From positions 158,534 through 222,533 of the forward strand of contig NZ_BMDJ01000006.1 in NCBI RefSeq assembly GCF_014635725.1: a stretch of DNA of 64,000 nucleotides. The letters run 5' to 3'. The translations under genes were made by a program, and so were the position numbers. The notes under the pieces were generated by a model. That model saw only the letters and a program-made list of their open reading frames with translations, had not been told where the DNA came from and made no database searches. The DNA comes from Pedobacter mendelii (GTDB lineage Bacteria; Bacteroidota; Bacteroidia; Sphingobacteriales; Sphingobacteriaceae). Positions 46,085 to 54,816 of this stretch are shown here, piece after piece; the first letter of the stretch is position 1, and each line of letters begins with the position of its first letter.

Positions 46085-46271
46085 AGTATATACAACCGGT
46101 GATGCATTTGCAGCCGAAGTATTAAAGCAGGGATTAATTGAAGACGATATTCCTGCGGTTGTTATTAATAAACAACTTTCTGCCTACAATATCGGCGAGA
46201 TTACGGTTTTGGTAAATAAGGTTGATTTTGATAAGGCGATTGAGTACATTGTTAAAAACGAAATTGAATAA
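46065..46271 (+). CDS. DUF2007 family small protein
   Basis: The 68-residue protein starts with a GTG at 46065 inside the end of the CPBP gene. NWVKVYTTGDAFAAEVLKQGLIEDDIPAVVINKQ and VLVNKVDFDKAIEYI in shorter parts fit DUF2007 (PII-like signal transducing domain). It probably binds a ligand or protein, function unknown. The overlap of 20 bases with the protease gene suggests coupled translation. cdsA follows after 48 bases. Confidence 0.8.
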   Translation: MSENWVKVYTTGDAFAAEVLKQGLIEDDIPAVVINKQLSAYNIGEITVLVNKVDFDKAIEYIVKNEIE

Positions 46272-46319
46272 TACGATGTATATTTTCCTTTTTCCGTCTA
46301 TCCTTTTCCAAATTTCATC

Positions 46320-47129
46320 ATGAAAATCAGGGCGATAACTGCTTTCTTTTTTACAATTGTTATGTTAGGGTCTGTTTTTTTAGGAACATACACTTTCACT
46401 GCGTTTTACTTGATTTTGAGTTTACTGTCTCTTTTCGAATTTTATAAGCTGATAAAAACATCGGGAATAAGGCCGCATAGAAATATTGGTTTAGCTGCAG
46501 GTGCTTTAATTTTTTTAATGGCAGCTGGCTTACATTATTTAAAATATGATGTTAAGTACCTTTTACTTTGTGTGCCATTAATTTTTTCCGTTTTTATAAC
46601 AGAACTTTATAAGAAGAATAAAATTCCTTTTGCAAATATTTCATACACATTTGTTGGCTTTGCTTACATAACTTTTCCTTTTTGCTTTTTCCACGCGTTA
46701 GGGTTTCTAAGCAACTGGAATGAATATAACTTTCACTTTCCTTTGGCTTTTCTGTTAATGCTTTGGGCAAATGATACTGGTGCGTATATGTTTGGTGTAA
46801 AATACGGCAAGCGGAAATTATTTGAGCGCCATTCGCCAAAGAAAAGCTGGGAAGGGTTTTTTGGCGGCATGTTTACAAGCGCATTGGTTGCCTATGGCTT
46901 GTCATTTCTGTTTAAAGAAACAACACCTGTTGTTTGGGTAGGTATGGCTATTTTAATAGCAAGTTTTGGTACATTAGGCGATTTGGTAGAATCGATGCTT
47001 AAGCGGAGCCTGGATACAAAAGATAGCGGAGGATTGCTTCCTGGTCATGGCGGTTTACTCGATCGTTTCGATGGTTTATTGCTTGCCGCTCCTGTTGTTT
47101 ACGCGTATCTATATTTAATTTTGTACTAG
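46320..47129 (+). CDS. cdsA: Phosphatidate cytidylyltransferase
   Basis: The 269-residue inner-membrane enzyme makes CDP-diacylglycerol from phosphatidate and CTP, the common precursor of phospholipids. About seven membrane segments are visible; the signature in the C-terminal part includes SPKKSWEGFFGG, FGTLGDLVESMLKRSLDTKDSG and LPGHGGLLDRFDGLL. Start at ATG 46320. It is likely the last gene of the CPBP-DUF2007 set. Beyond it lies a 790-base spacer filled with repeats. Confidence 0.95.
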   Translation: MKIRAITAFFFTIVMLGSVFLGTYTFTAFYLILSLLSLFEFYKLIKTSGIRPHRNIGLAAGALIFLMAAGLHYLKYDVKYLLLCVPLIFSVFITELYKKNKIPFANISYTFVGFAYITFPFCFFHALGFLSNWNEYNFHFPLAFLLMLWANDTGAYMFGVKYGKRKLFERHSPKKSWEGFFGGMFTSALVAYGLSFLFKETTPVVWVGMAILIASFGTLGDLVESMLKRSLDTKDSGGLLPGHGGLLDRFDGLLLAAPVVYAYLYLILY

Positions 47130-47307
47130 AAATTTTATTTCGAAAAAATTCATCGAGGAATAAATATTTGTATGTGGTTAGAATTTAACCATATAAGTTA
47201 TTTAAGAAAATATAGAATCGTTTGCTTACTTTAAAGTATGCAGGCTTTGAAGATTGGATAGAAGGAAAATACAATTCTTGAAAAAAAATTAATTTGAGTT
47301 AGAATTA

Positions 47308-47359
47308 TTTACCGCAGAGGTCGGTGAGAAATGCACAGCGCAACACAAAGTTGGGGGCA
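47308..47359. repeat. TACCGCAGAGGTCG repeat, copy 1
   Basis: TTTACCGCAGAGGTCG, GTGAGAAATGCACAGC and CAACACAAAGTTGGGGG in order, followed by an AT-rich tail with ATATAAGTTATTTAAA. Confidence 0.7.
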
Positions 47360-47419
47360 GTTTTCATAATTAATCATATAAATATAAGTTATTTAAAGGT
47401 CAATCTCCCTAAATGAATT

Positions 47420-47466
47420 TTACCGCAGAGGTCGCGAAGAAGTTCACAGAGAACACAAAGGTAGGC
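47420..47466. repeat. TACCGCAGAGGTCG repeat, copy 2
   Basis: TTACCGCAGAGGTCG, then GAAGAAGTTCACAGAGAAC and ACAAAGGTAGGC, with the tail ACCATATAATACATTTAAG. Confidence 0.7.
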
Positions 47467-47544
47467 AGATAATTCTTTACCATATAATACATTTAAGAAC
47501 ATATAAGCTTGCCTCTAAATTAACCATAGATTACCTATCCTTTG

Positions 47545-47625
47545 TTCCTAAACCCGATATGAGCGGCAGCCCCGACTTTTTTTTAGGAGGGCTACAGCGG
47601 TTAGCGGGACTACAGTTTCCGAAAG
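47545..47625. repeat. GGGCTACAG-type element
   Basis: AAACCCGAT, GAGCGGCAGCCCCGAC, a T tract, then GGAGGGCTACAGCGGTTAG and CGGGACTACAG. The words AAACCCGAT and GGGCTACAGC recur at 17.69-17.73 kb. Confidence 0.45.
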
Positions 47626-47708
47626 GCTTCTTTCCTTTGTTTTCCAAAAATTTTAATATAAATGATTCGAAATTAGGCAATTTACTATTTAATTTATTTA
47701 AACATAGT

Positions 47709-47760
47709 TTTTACCGCAGAGGTCGCTGAGAGATGCACAAAGCAACACAAAGCTGGGGGC
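47709..47760. repeat. TACCGCAGAGGTCG repeat, copy 3
   Basis: TTTTTACCGCAGAGGTCG, CTGAGAGATGCACAAAGC and AACACAAAGCTGGGGGC, very like copy 1. Confidence 0.7.
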
Positions 47761-47918
47761 TAATTTTAAATTTATAAGACATTTTAAAAAATGTAAGAGC
47801 ATCTTTTTTCCTGATTATTCTTATTTTGACTAACTTACGTTTCTAATATGGTCAACATCATTTTATCTGTTAGGATTTAGGGCAATACACTTGACACATT
47901 TTTATCACATATTTGTTT

Positions 47919-48305
47919 TTATTTTATCACCTGTACCGGCTTCTTATTTTCATCAATTGCGACGAAAGTAAAATCTCCATGAACGGCAAGTTCTCGCCCT
48001 TCGGCATACATTTGTTCGATATAGATTTCTACATTAACTTTTAAGCTAGTATTTCCAACTTTAGTAACTTGTCCAATTAATTCAACTATCGTTCCGGCCG
48101 GGATAGATTTTTTGAAATCAATTCTGTCGCTACTTACCGTAACCATAATTTGCCTGCTAAACCGAGTTGCCGCAATAAAAGCAACTTCATCCATCATGTG
48201 CATTGCAGTTCCTCCGAAGAGTGTATCATAGTGATTGGTTGTGTTTGGAAATACAGCTTTGAAAACGCTGGTTTTTGATGCGCTGATCCTTTCGTCTAAG
48301 GTCAT
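47919..48305 (-). CDS. Acyl-CoA thioesterase (YciA-like hotdog)
   Basis: With the ATG at 48305 the protein has 128 residues, normal for the family. FPNTTNHYDTLFGGTAMHMMDEVAFIAA (in two parts: NHYDTLFGG and MDEVAF) matches the hotdog thioesterase active site with the catalytic Asp/Glu in MDEV, and SSDRIDFKKSIPAGTIVEL follows. It hydrolyses acyl-CoA esters in the cytoplasm, chain preference unknown. A frame to 48347 lies in a region of dispersed repeat words (CCACGGAAATACAGAAG), so the later ATG is preferred. Confidence 0.9.
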   Translation of the reverse strand: MTLDERISASKTSVFKAVFPNTTNHYDTLFGGTAMHMMDEVAFIAATRFSRQIMVTVSSDRIDFKKSIPAGTIVELIGQVTKVGNTSLKVNVEIYIEQMYAEGRELAVHGDFTFVAIDENKKPVQVIK

Positions 48306-48393
48306 ATTAGTTTTTGTATAAATTAGCCACGGAAATACAGAAGGCATGGAATTTTAATTTCTTTCATAGCTTCCGGGTCTCCGTGGCAAAAGA

Positions 48394-50727
48394 TTAGTTT
48401 ATCTGTGGCTCGGCCATTAAAACACGCTCTGCTTTACGCATTTCTTTTGCGGCTTCAACCATTTCAATTAAAGCCTTTTTCGTTTCATCCCAGCCACGGG
48501 TTTTTAATCCGCAATCGGGATTTACCCAAAGTTGGCCAGACGGAATAACGGCTTTTGCTTTTTCGAGCAAAGCTATCATTTCTTCCCTTTTGGGTACTCT
48601 TGGCGAGTGAATGTCGTAAACTCCAGGACCAATATCATTCGGGTATTTAAAATCAGCAAAAATATCCAATAATTCCATTTGCGAACGTGATGTTTCAATT
48701 GTAATTACGTCGGCATCCATATCTGCAATATTTTGAATAATATCGTTAAATTCAGAATAGCACATGTGCGTATGGATTTGAGTTTCATCCTGAACACCAC
48801 TTGCCGAAATCCGGAAAGCTTTAACCGCCCAATTAAGGTAACTTTGCCATTCGGCCTTGCGCAAAGGTAAACCTTCTCTAATCGCTGGTTCATCAATCTG
48901 GATAATCTTAATTCCGGCTTTTTCCAGGTCGCATACCTCATCTCGAATGGCCAAAGCAATTTGCGTACAGGTTACAGAACGCGGTTGGTCATTACGCACA
49001 AAAGACCACTGCAAAATAGTAACTGGACCCGTGAGCATGCCCTTCATATGCTTGGTTGTCAATGATTGCGCATAGGCAGTCCATTTTACGGTCATCGCCT
49101 TCGGACGAGAAACATCGCCAAAAATTATTGGCGGTTTTACGCAGCGGGAGCCATAACTCTGTACCCATCCATTTTTTGAAAATGCAAAGCCCGAAAGTTG
49201 TTCGCCAAAATATTCAACCATATCGTTACGCTCAAATTCGCCATGAACCAAAACATCCAGATCGATTTCCTCCTGCCATTTCACCGCTTTTGCGGTTTCT
49301 TCAGCAATTAAGGTGTTATATTCTTCCATTGAGTAGGTTCCGTTTTTCAGCTTTGCACGCCAACTTCTAACTTCTGCCGTTTGCGGAAAAGATCCAATTG
49401 TTGTCGTTGCAAATTGCGGTAAATTAAGGCCTTTCTGTTTTGTTTTTCTTGATGAAAAAGAACTCAAGCGTTTTGAATCTTCACTTTTTAATGATTGAAC
49501 CCTTTGTTTAACTTCATTATTATGAATTAAGGTTGAATTTTTTCGATTCGCGATCGCCAATTTATTTGCTTTGAGTTTTTGCAGGGTAGATGCAGGGTCT
49601 TCATTTGATGCAAGTTCTTTCAGCGTTACAACTTCGGCTACCTTTTGTTTCGCAAAGGCAAGCCATTGTTTTATTTCTGAAGAGAGGTTCTCCTCATTTG
49701 TTTCGTTAGTTAAGTCGACAGGCGAATGAATTAAAGAGCAAGATGGTGAAATCCAGACGCGCTCCCGGCCTAGTTTTTCGGTTGCTTTATTTATTGTTTC
49801 AAGAGAAAGTTTAAAATCATTTTTCCAGATGTTTCTACCATCAACCAAACCTAAAGAAAGAATAGTTTTATCATTTAAGACTGATATAACATTTTCTAAT
49901 TGTTGCGGCGATCTTACTAAATCTACATGCAAAATATCAATCGAAAGTGAAGAAATTAAAGAAAGATTATTACCTAATCCCTCAAAGTAAGTTGCTAAAA
50001 CAATTTTTAATCGAGGGAAAGCCTTTCTGATTTCTTTATAAACATATTGATATGCTTTTTGTTCTTTTTCAGATAGATCGAGAGTTAAGAAGGGTTCATC
50101 GAACTGAACATATCCTACATCTAGAGCATCTAAACGGGTTAAAATATCTATATATACCGGAAGTAGGTTTTTAATTAAGTCGATTTTTTCGAAGCCTACC
50201 TCTTTCTCTTTCCCCAGTAATAAATAAGAAACAGGGCCAATTAAAACAGGTTTTGTAAGAATACCCAACTGTTTAGCCTCATAAAATTCATCAATAATTT
50301 TGGTTGAGAAAAGCTTGAATGGTTGATTTTTGTAAAACTCCGGAACGATGTAATGATAATTGGTATCGAACCATTTTGTCATTTCCATCGCAACTACATC
50401 TAATCCATCTTTTTGATAACCCCTAGCCATGGCGAAGTACAAATCTAGTTCGGAGTTTCCTTTTTTAAGGATAACTTCATTGTACCTTTTCGGAATCGCA
50501 CCAAAAGTTAAGGAGTGATCAAGTACATGATCATAAAGAGAAAAATCGTTTGATGGGATTACATCTATTCCCGATTCTTTTTGCATCAGCCAGTTCTCAT
50601 GGCGAATGTTTTTTCCAACCTGAAGCACATTTTTGTACCCGGTTTTACCTGCCCAATAATTTTCGCAGATTTTCTTTAGTTCTCGTTGGCTACCAATACG
50701 CGGGTAACCCAGATTTTGCGTTAGCAT
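48394..50727 (-). CDS. metE: Cobalamin-independent methionine synthase
   Basis: The 777-residue enzyme transfers a methyl group from methyl-THF-polyglutamate to homocysteine. The N-terminal barrel begins NLGYPRIGSQRELKK. The C-terminal barrel has GSFPQTAEVRSWR, HGEFERNDMVEYFGEQL, and zinc ligands in THMCYSEF (His, Cys), the ETSRS Glu and NPDCGLKTRGW (Cys). Upstream on the minus strand lies a cobalamin riboswitch, which would shut the gene when B12 is available for a MetH. Its leader of about 420 nt is otherwise gene-free. Confidence 0.97.
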   Translation of the reverse strand: MLTQNLGYPRIGSQRELKKICENYWAGKTGYKNVLQVGKNIRHENWLMQKESGIDVIPSNDFSLYDHVLDHSLTFGAIPKRYNEVILKKGNSELDLYFAMARGYQKDGLDVVAMEMTKWFDTNYHYIVPEFYKNQPFKLFSTKIIDEFYEAKQLGILTKPVLIGPVSYLLLGKEKEVGFEKIDLIKNLLPVYIDILTRLDALDVGYVQFDEPFLTLDLSEKEQKAYQYVYKEIRKAFPRLKIVLATYFEGLGNNLSLISSLSIDILHVDLVRSPQQLENVISVLNDKTILSLGLVDGRNIWKNDFKLSLETINKATEKLGRERVWISPSCSLIHSPVDLTNETNEENLSSEIKQWLAFAKQKVAEVVTLKELASNEDPASTLQKLKANKLAIANRKNSTLIHNNEVKQRVQSLKSEDSKRLSSFSSRKTKQKGLNLPQFATTTIGSFPQTAEVRSWRAKLKNGTYSMEEYNTLIAEETAKAVKWQEEIDLDVLVHGEFERNDMVEYFGEQLSGFAFSKNGWVQSYGSRCVKPPIIFGDVSRPKAMTVKWTAYAQSLTTKHMKGMLTGPVTILQWSFVRNDQPRSVTCTQIALAIRDEVCDLEKAGIKIIQIDEPAIREGLPLRKAEWQSYLNWAVKAFRISASGVQDETQIHTHMCYSEFNDIIQNIADMDADVITIETSRSQMELLDIFADFKYPNDIGPGVYDIHSPRVPKREEMIALLEKAKAVIPSGQLWVNPDCGLKTRGWDETKKALIEMVEAAKEMRKAERVLMAEPQIN

Positions 50728-50934
50728 TTCTTTTAAAGATTAAGTAAATAAATCGTTTAAAAGTCCTTGAAACAGTATTTTAAATGTTTCGAGATAAAAT
50801 TTAAAAGGTAAGGTTAATGCACAGCAATCCATCTTCGCAGCAATAAAGCTTAAAGTTAGCACCTAATAAAACGGTAATTTTATTGTACAAATCAGACCTG
50901 ACCAATTGCTTTTTAACGCGAAAGCATCGTCAAT

Positions 50935-51120
50935 TCGATATTTGGCAGGTCTCCTGACTTATCCCCAAATTATCGCCTTCCCATACCCGAAAGTACAGTG
51001 GCATTTTTGATAATTTGTTGTCTCTATTTATACAAAGACAGAACTTACAGTTGCGCGACAGTTCGTGATTTACACACGATTCCCTTTTAATCTACAGCTA
51101 AGTAAAACCGATATCGGTTG
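50935..51120 (-). promoter_or_regulatory. Cobalamin (AdoCbl-class) riboswitch upstream of metE
   Basis: Read on the minus strand, the conserved elements occur in order: GTCGCGCAACTGTAAG (plus 51044-51059), GCCACTG (50996-51002), GGGAAGGCG (50974-50982) and the B12 box AAGTCAGGAGACCTGCC (50944-50960). The flanks CGATATCG and ATATCG can form the P1 stem. Binding of cobalamin would reduce metE expression. About 207 nt separate the aptamer from the metE ATG; no clear terminator was seen, so translational or longer-range control is possible. Confidence 0.92.
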
Positions 51121-51154
51121 ATGAAAAAATAAAGTTAAGAACTTACATCAATGG

Positions 51155-51162
51155 CAAATGTA
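51155..51162 (-). promoter_or_regulatory. -7 promoter box of metE
   Basis: The minus strand reads TACATTTG (TAnnTTTG), just upstream of the riboswitch, predicting a start near 51148 and a leader of about 420 nt. Confidence 0.6.
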
Positions 51163-51265
51163 TGCAATATGGATAAGAATTGTTAATCAATTTAGTTTTT
51201 ATACAAATTAGCCAACTAAACTGTAACAAATTTACAGCATGGATGTTAGAGATGCTTTTCTGTTA

Positions 51266-51273
51266 TATATTTG
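51266..51273 (+). promoter_or_regulatory. -7 promoter box of the M14 peptidase
   Basis: TATATTTG (TAnnTTTG) lies 28 nt before the ATG at 51301; the in-frame start at 51271 would fall inside the box, which supports the later ATG. Confidence 0.55.
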
Positions 51274-51300
51274 GTATTAACCAACCAAATTTTCCCGACT

Positions 51301-54006
51301 ATGATAAAAAACTACTTCAAAAGGTTCTGTATTGCCTTTTTGGTGTTGAGTTGTGCAACTGTTTTTGCACAAGATGTACCAACACCAAAATCACATTTTG
51401 GATTTGATATTGGCGACGATTACCAACTCGCTAACTATACACAAACAGAAGCTTACTTTAAAAAACTTGCAGAAACATCAAAGCGTGTTAAGCTTGTAGA
51501 TATTGGTAAAACCGAAGAAGGCAGATCGCAATATATGTTAATTATAACCTCGCCCGAAAATTTAAAAAAATTAGATCAATACAAAGAAATTTCGCAGCAG
51601 CTGGCTCATGCAGAAATAACACCCGAACAGGCTAAAACCTTAGCTCAAGAAGGTAAAGCTGTAGTTTGGATTGACGGAGGTTTACATGCTAACGAAGTTG
51701 TTGGTGCTCATCAGCTTATTCAAACAGCTTATGAATTTGCATCGAAAACAGATCCAGAAACGCTGAAAATATTAGATAATGTTATCATTCTTTTCACTCA
51801 TGCTAATCCTGATGGACAAGAACTGGTAAGTAACTGGTATATGAAGGAAAAAGATCAGAAGAAAAGAACGATATCTGGCTTACCAAGATTGTACGAAAAA
51901 TATGCCGGGCATGATAATAACCGCGATTTTTTTATGCTCAATTTAAAGGAAACGCAAAATATGGGGCGCCAGCTTTTTGTAGAATGGTTGCCTCAGATTA
52001 TGTATAATCATCATCAGGCTGGTCCGGCCGGAACAGTTGTTGCTGGTCCACCCTACCGCGATCCATTCAATTATGTTTTCGATCCAACCGTTTTAACCAG
52101 TTTGGATGCTGTTGGTGCCGCAATGCACAATAGAATGAACGTAGAAAATAAGCCAGGTTACACGCAAAGAGGTGGTTCAGTTTATTCTACCTGGTACAAT
52201 GGCGGCTTAAGAACAACAACATATTTTCATAATATGATTGGTTTGTTGACCGAAATTATTGGCAGCCCAACTCCTTCAGAAATTCCTTTGGTTCCGGCAA
52301 GGTTGTTGCCAAATGGCGATTCGCCAAACCCAATTACACCTAGAAAATGGTATTTCAAAAACTCCATTGATTATTCAGTTTCTTTAAACTACGCTGTTTT
52401 AGGTTATGCACAACGTTATCACGATGAATTGCTGTACAACATTTATCAAATGGGAAAAAACTCTATTGATAGGGGTAAAAAAGATAACTGGTCTTTCTCA
52501 CCTAAAAAGATAGATGCGATAAATGCTGCGGGTAAAACATCGGCATCAGCAACTGCGCCAGGAGAATTTGGCAGAGGAAGAGGAATGAGCATTAAAGCTT
52601 TTGATACGGTAATGAAGGCGCCATTAAATCGCGACGCAAGAGGTTATATTTTATCGGCAGATCAACCTGACTTTAATTCGGCGATTAAATTTTTGAATGC
52701 CTTAATTAGAACGGGAATTTTAGTTCAAAAAGCAAGCGCTCCATTTACAGTTGCAGGCAAAAGTTATCCGACAGGAAGTTATGTGGTTAAAACCGATCAA
52801 GCTTTTAGACCGCATGTTTTGGACATGTTTGAACCACAAGATCATCCAAATGATTTCAAGTATGAAGGAAGCGCTCCAACCCCACCTTATGATGCCGCTG
52901 GCTGGACATTAGCTTATATGATGGATGTTAAATTCGACAGGCTACTTGACGATTTTTCTGGCCCTTTTGAAAGAGTTCCTTTCGGGCAATTATTAAAGCC
53001 AGAGAACAAGTTGGTTTCTGGATCGAGTTATGTGTTGAGTGCTGCTCAAAACGATTCTTATACAGCAGTAAACGACCTTTTAAAAGGTAAAGTAGATGTC
53101 TATCGTTCTACAGAAAGTGGCGATTTCTACGTTTCTTCTTCAGGAAATGCAAAGAGCATTTTAGAAAAAGCTAACATAAAACTGAAAGCGGCTTCTGCGC
53201 CAAAAAACAAAACTAAAATTACAGCAGGCAGAATCGCACTCTGGGACACTTATGGCGGTTCAATGGCTTCTGGCTGGGTGCGCTGGATGATGGAGCAGTA
53301 CCATTACAACGCAACAGTAATTTATCCGCAAGATATTGATGCCGGAGATTTAAAGTCGAAATATGATGTAATTATTTTTGTTGGTGGTGCAATTCCGGCT
53401 TTACCAAATGCTGGCGCAACAGGTAGAGGTGGAGGAGGTTTTGGTGCATCAAGTTCACAGGATGTTCCTGATGAATTTAAGAAACAAACTGGTAGAATTA
53501 CTGCAGAAAAATCAATTCCTCAATTAAAAAAATTCCTTGAGGATGGAGGTAAAATTGTAACCATTGGCTCCAGTACAAACCTAGCTTACCACTTACAATT
53601 ACCTGTTCGTAATGCGATGGTTGAAATTGTAAACGGAACGGAAAAAAGATTGCCTGATGAAAAATACTATGTACCTGGTAGCGTGCTTAACGTAAAAGTT
53701 GATAACAAACAGCAGGCAAACTGGGGAATGGAACACGAAGCCGATGTTTATTTTGACAATAGCCCGGTGTTCAAATTAACAGGTGATGCAATTACATCAG
53801 GAAAAATAAAACCTTTAATGTGGTTTAATTCTGCAACGCCACTGCGTAGCGGATGGGCTTGGGGGCAAGCTTATTTGCAAGATGGTGTAACCGCTTTCGA
53901 AGCCAATGTTGGAAAAGGAAAACTTTATGCATTTGGTCCGGAGATTGCTTTCAGAGCTCAAACACATGGAACATTTAAACTGATTTTTAATCAGTTATAT
54001 AAATAG
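51301..54006 (+). CDS. Exported M14-family zinc carboxypeptidase, about 900 residues
   Basis: From ATG 51301 the protein has 901 residues with a signal peptide (ends near TVFAQ). The M14 zinc site is DGGLHANEVVGAHQL (HxxE), and NHHQAGPAG carries further active-site residues. The C-terminal half (about 640-880) looks like a glutamine-amidotransferase/DJ-1-type domain (KYDVIIFVGGAIPAL; GKIVTIGSSTN), with a Gly-rich loop (GATGRGGGGFGASSSQ). This two-domain type is common in Bacteroidota and is assumed to cleave peptides outside the inner membrane. It is single, ended by a bidirectional terminator. Confidence 0.88.
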   Translation: MIKNYFKRFCIAFLVLSCATVFAQDVPTPKSHFGFDIGDDYQLANYTQTEAYFKKLAETSKRVKLVDIGKTEEGRSQYMLIITSPENLKKLDQYKEISQQLAHAEITPEQAKTLAQEGKAVVWIDGGLHANEVVGAHQLIQTAYEFASKTDPETLKILDNVIILFTHANPDGQELVSNWYMKEKDQKKRTISGLPRLYEKYAGHDNNRDFFMLNLKETQNMGRQLFVEWLPQIMYNHHQAGPAGTVVAGPPYRDPFNYVFDPTVLTSLDAVGAAMHNRMNVENKPGYTQRGGSVYSTWYNGGLRTTTYFHNMIGLLTEIIGSPTPSEIPLVPARLLPNGDSPNPITPRKWYFKNSIDYSVSLNYAVLGYAQRYHDELLYNIYQMGKNSIDRGKKDNWSFSPKKIDAINAAGKTSASATAPGEFGRGRGMSIKAFDTVMKAPLNRDARGYILSADQPDFNSAIKFLNALIRTGILVQKASAPFTVAGKSYPTGSYVVKTDQAFRPHVLDMFEPQDHPNDFKYEGSAPTPPYDAAGWTLAYMMDVKFDRLLDDFSGPFERVPFGQLLKPENKLVSGSSYVLSAAQNDSYTAVNDLLKGKVDVYRSTESGDFYVSSSGNAKSILEKANIKLKAASAPKNKTKITAGRIALWDTYGGSMASGWVRWMMEQYHYNATVIYPQDIDAGDLKSKYDVIIFVGGAIPALPNAGATGRGGGGFGASSSQDVPDEFKKQTGRITAEKSIPQLKKFLEDGGKIVTIGSSTNLAYHLQLPVRNAMVEIVNGTEKRLPDEKYYVPGSVLNVKVDNKQQANWGMEHEADVYFDNSPVFKLTGDAITSGKIKPLMWFNSATPLRSGWAWGQAYLQDGVTAFEANVGKGKLYAFGPEIAFRAQTHGTFKLIFNQLYK

Positions 54007-54015
54007 TTCGTAAAC

Positions 54016-54043
54016 AGAAAGGCCTCCAATTGGTGGCCTTTCT
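54016..54043. terminator. Bidirectional terminator
   Basis: AGAAAGGCCTCC and GGTGGCCTTTCT form a 12-bp stem (one T-T mismatch) around a 4-base loop AATT, between the convergent M14 and CsgG-like genes. Confidence 0.75.
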
Positions 54044-54065
54044 TGCTTTTGATATTATCTTTTCT

Positions 54066-54713
54066 CTATTTTGAGTAAGGGAAATTTCGCGAAACTTTCC
54101 TCATCATGTGTTCAACCAAATCATCTGTTGATGTTGTTATGCTATCGTTCATTGTTTTAAAGAAACGCCAAAGTAAATCTCCGGTTGAACCATTGTTTAG
54201 CGTTAAGGTTAGCGTGCCTGTTCCGGTTTTGCCACCAAAACCACCAAACAATACTGCAGATGCAATAGCGCCAGCTTCGCTTTTGGTTTGCTCCGTTTCA
54301 AAACTTCCCCCTAAAACGGCATCAACACCTAAAATTTTTGCTATTTCATCTTTAGTCGTTTCTTCAAGCTTATCGGCTATACCTGCTTTTTTTAATAAAA
54401 TATTCGTCCTGTCTACATCTTGAAATTCAACTGTGTAGTCGCTCGCTTTTCGAAGCAGGAAAGTATACATGCTTGATTGGATGGATTTCGACATTGTTTT
54501 TTCCTGATCTCTGTTTGCCTCTGCGTTAAAATTTTTAGGCATTTTTTTGTAAGAAATTTTTGTAGCAAAAGGTAAAATTGCCACTACCTTGTGCTTTGCT
54601 TTTTCAGCATTTAACTTTGGACTTTCAAAAATTTGTTTGGATCCTTCAAATTGTGCAAATGCACCAAAAGATGCGCCAACGACTAAGAGCGTTAATAAGA
54701 ATTTTTTCATCAT
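54066..54713 (-). CDS. Exported protein with CsgG/TolB-N-like domain
   Basis: The 215-residue protein has a signal peptide (ends near GAFAQF). KHKVVAILPFATKISY (about 38-53) and FLLRKASDYTVEFQDVDRTNILLKK with EIAKILGVDAVLGGSFE in shorter parts resemble the CsgG-type anticodon-binding-like fold used by outer-membrane secretion and lipoprotein assembly factors. The C-terminal part has TGTGTLTLTLNNGSTGDLLW. It lacks a lipobox, so it is probably periplasmic. The function is not known. Confidence 0.7.
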   Translation of the reverse strand: MMKKFLLTLLVVGASFGAFAQFEGSKQIFESPKLNAEKAKHKVVAILPFATKISYKKMPKNFNAEANRDQEKTMSKSIQSSMYTFLLRKASDYTVEFQDVDRTNILLKKAGIADKLEETTKDEIAKILGVDAVLGGSFETEQTKSEAGAIASAVLFGGFGGKTGTGTLTLTLNNGSTGDLLWRFFKTMNDSITTSTDDLVEHMMRKVSRNFPYSK

Positions 54714-54804
54714 TATAAATTTGTTTAATCAAACATATAAAATTTTACATATTTCTCACAATTGCTTTTGACTTTTGAATTACCCTCACCATTTATTAAT
54801 CAGG

Positions 54805-54812
54805 TATTTTTG
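54805..54812 (+). promoter_or_regulatory. -7 promoter box of the FrnE-like gene
   Basis: TATTTTTG ends 4 nt before the ATG at 54817. TTTG at 54775-54778 is 26 nt upstream, a little far for a -33 element. A leaderless mRNA is predicted. Confidence 0.5.
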
Positions 54813-54816
54813 AATT

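Larger units (their letters stand above)
47130..47918. other. Gene-free 790-base repeat region
   Basis: No gene is supportable. It contains three copies of a repeat starting TACCGCAGAGGTCG, four copies of a tail resembling CCATATAAGTTATTTAAG, and one GGGCTACAG-type element. See the separate repeat entries. Confidence 0.6.

Noticed and set aside
47308..47760. Repeats considered as a CRISPR array
   Set aside because: Only three diverged copies with irregular spacing (about 112 and 289 bases) and no cas genes nearby.
48705..49370. Other-frame ORFs within metE
   Set aside because: They lie fully inside a gene with intact metE motifs and show no domain.
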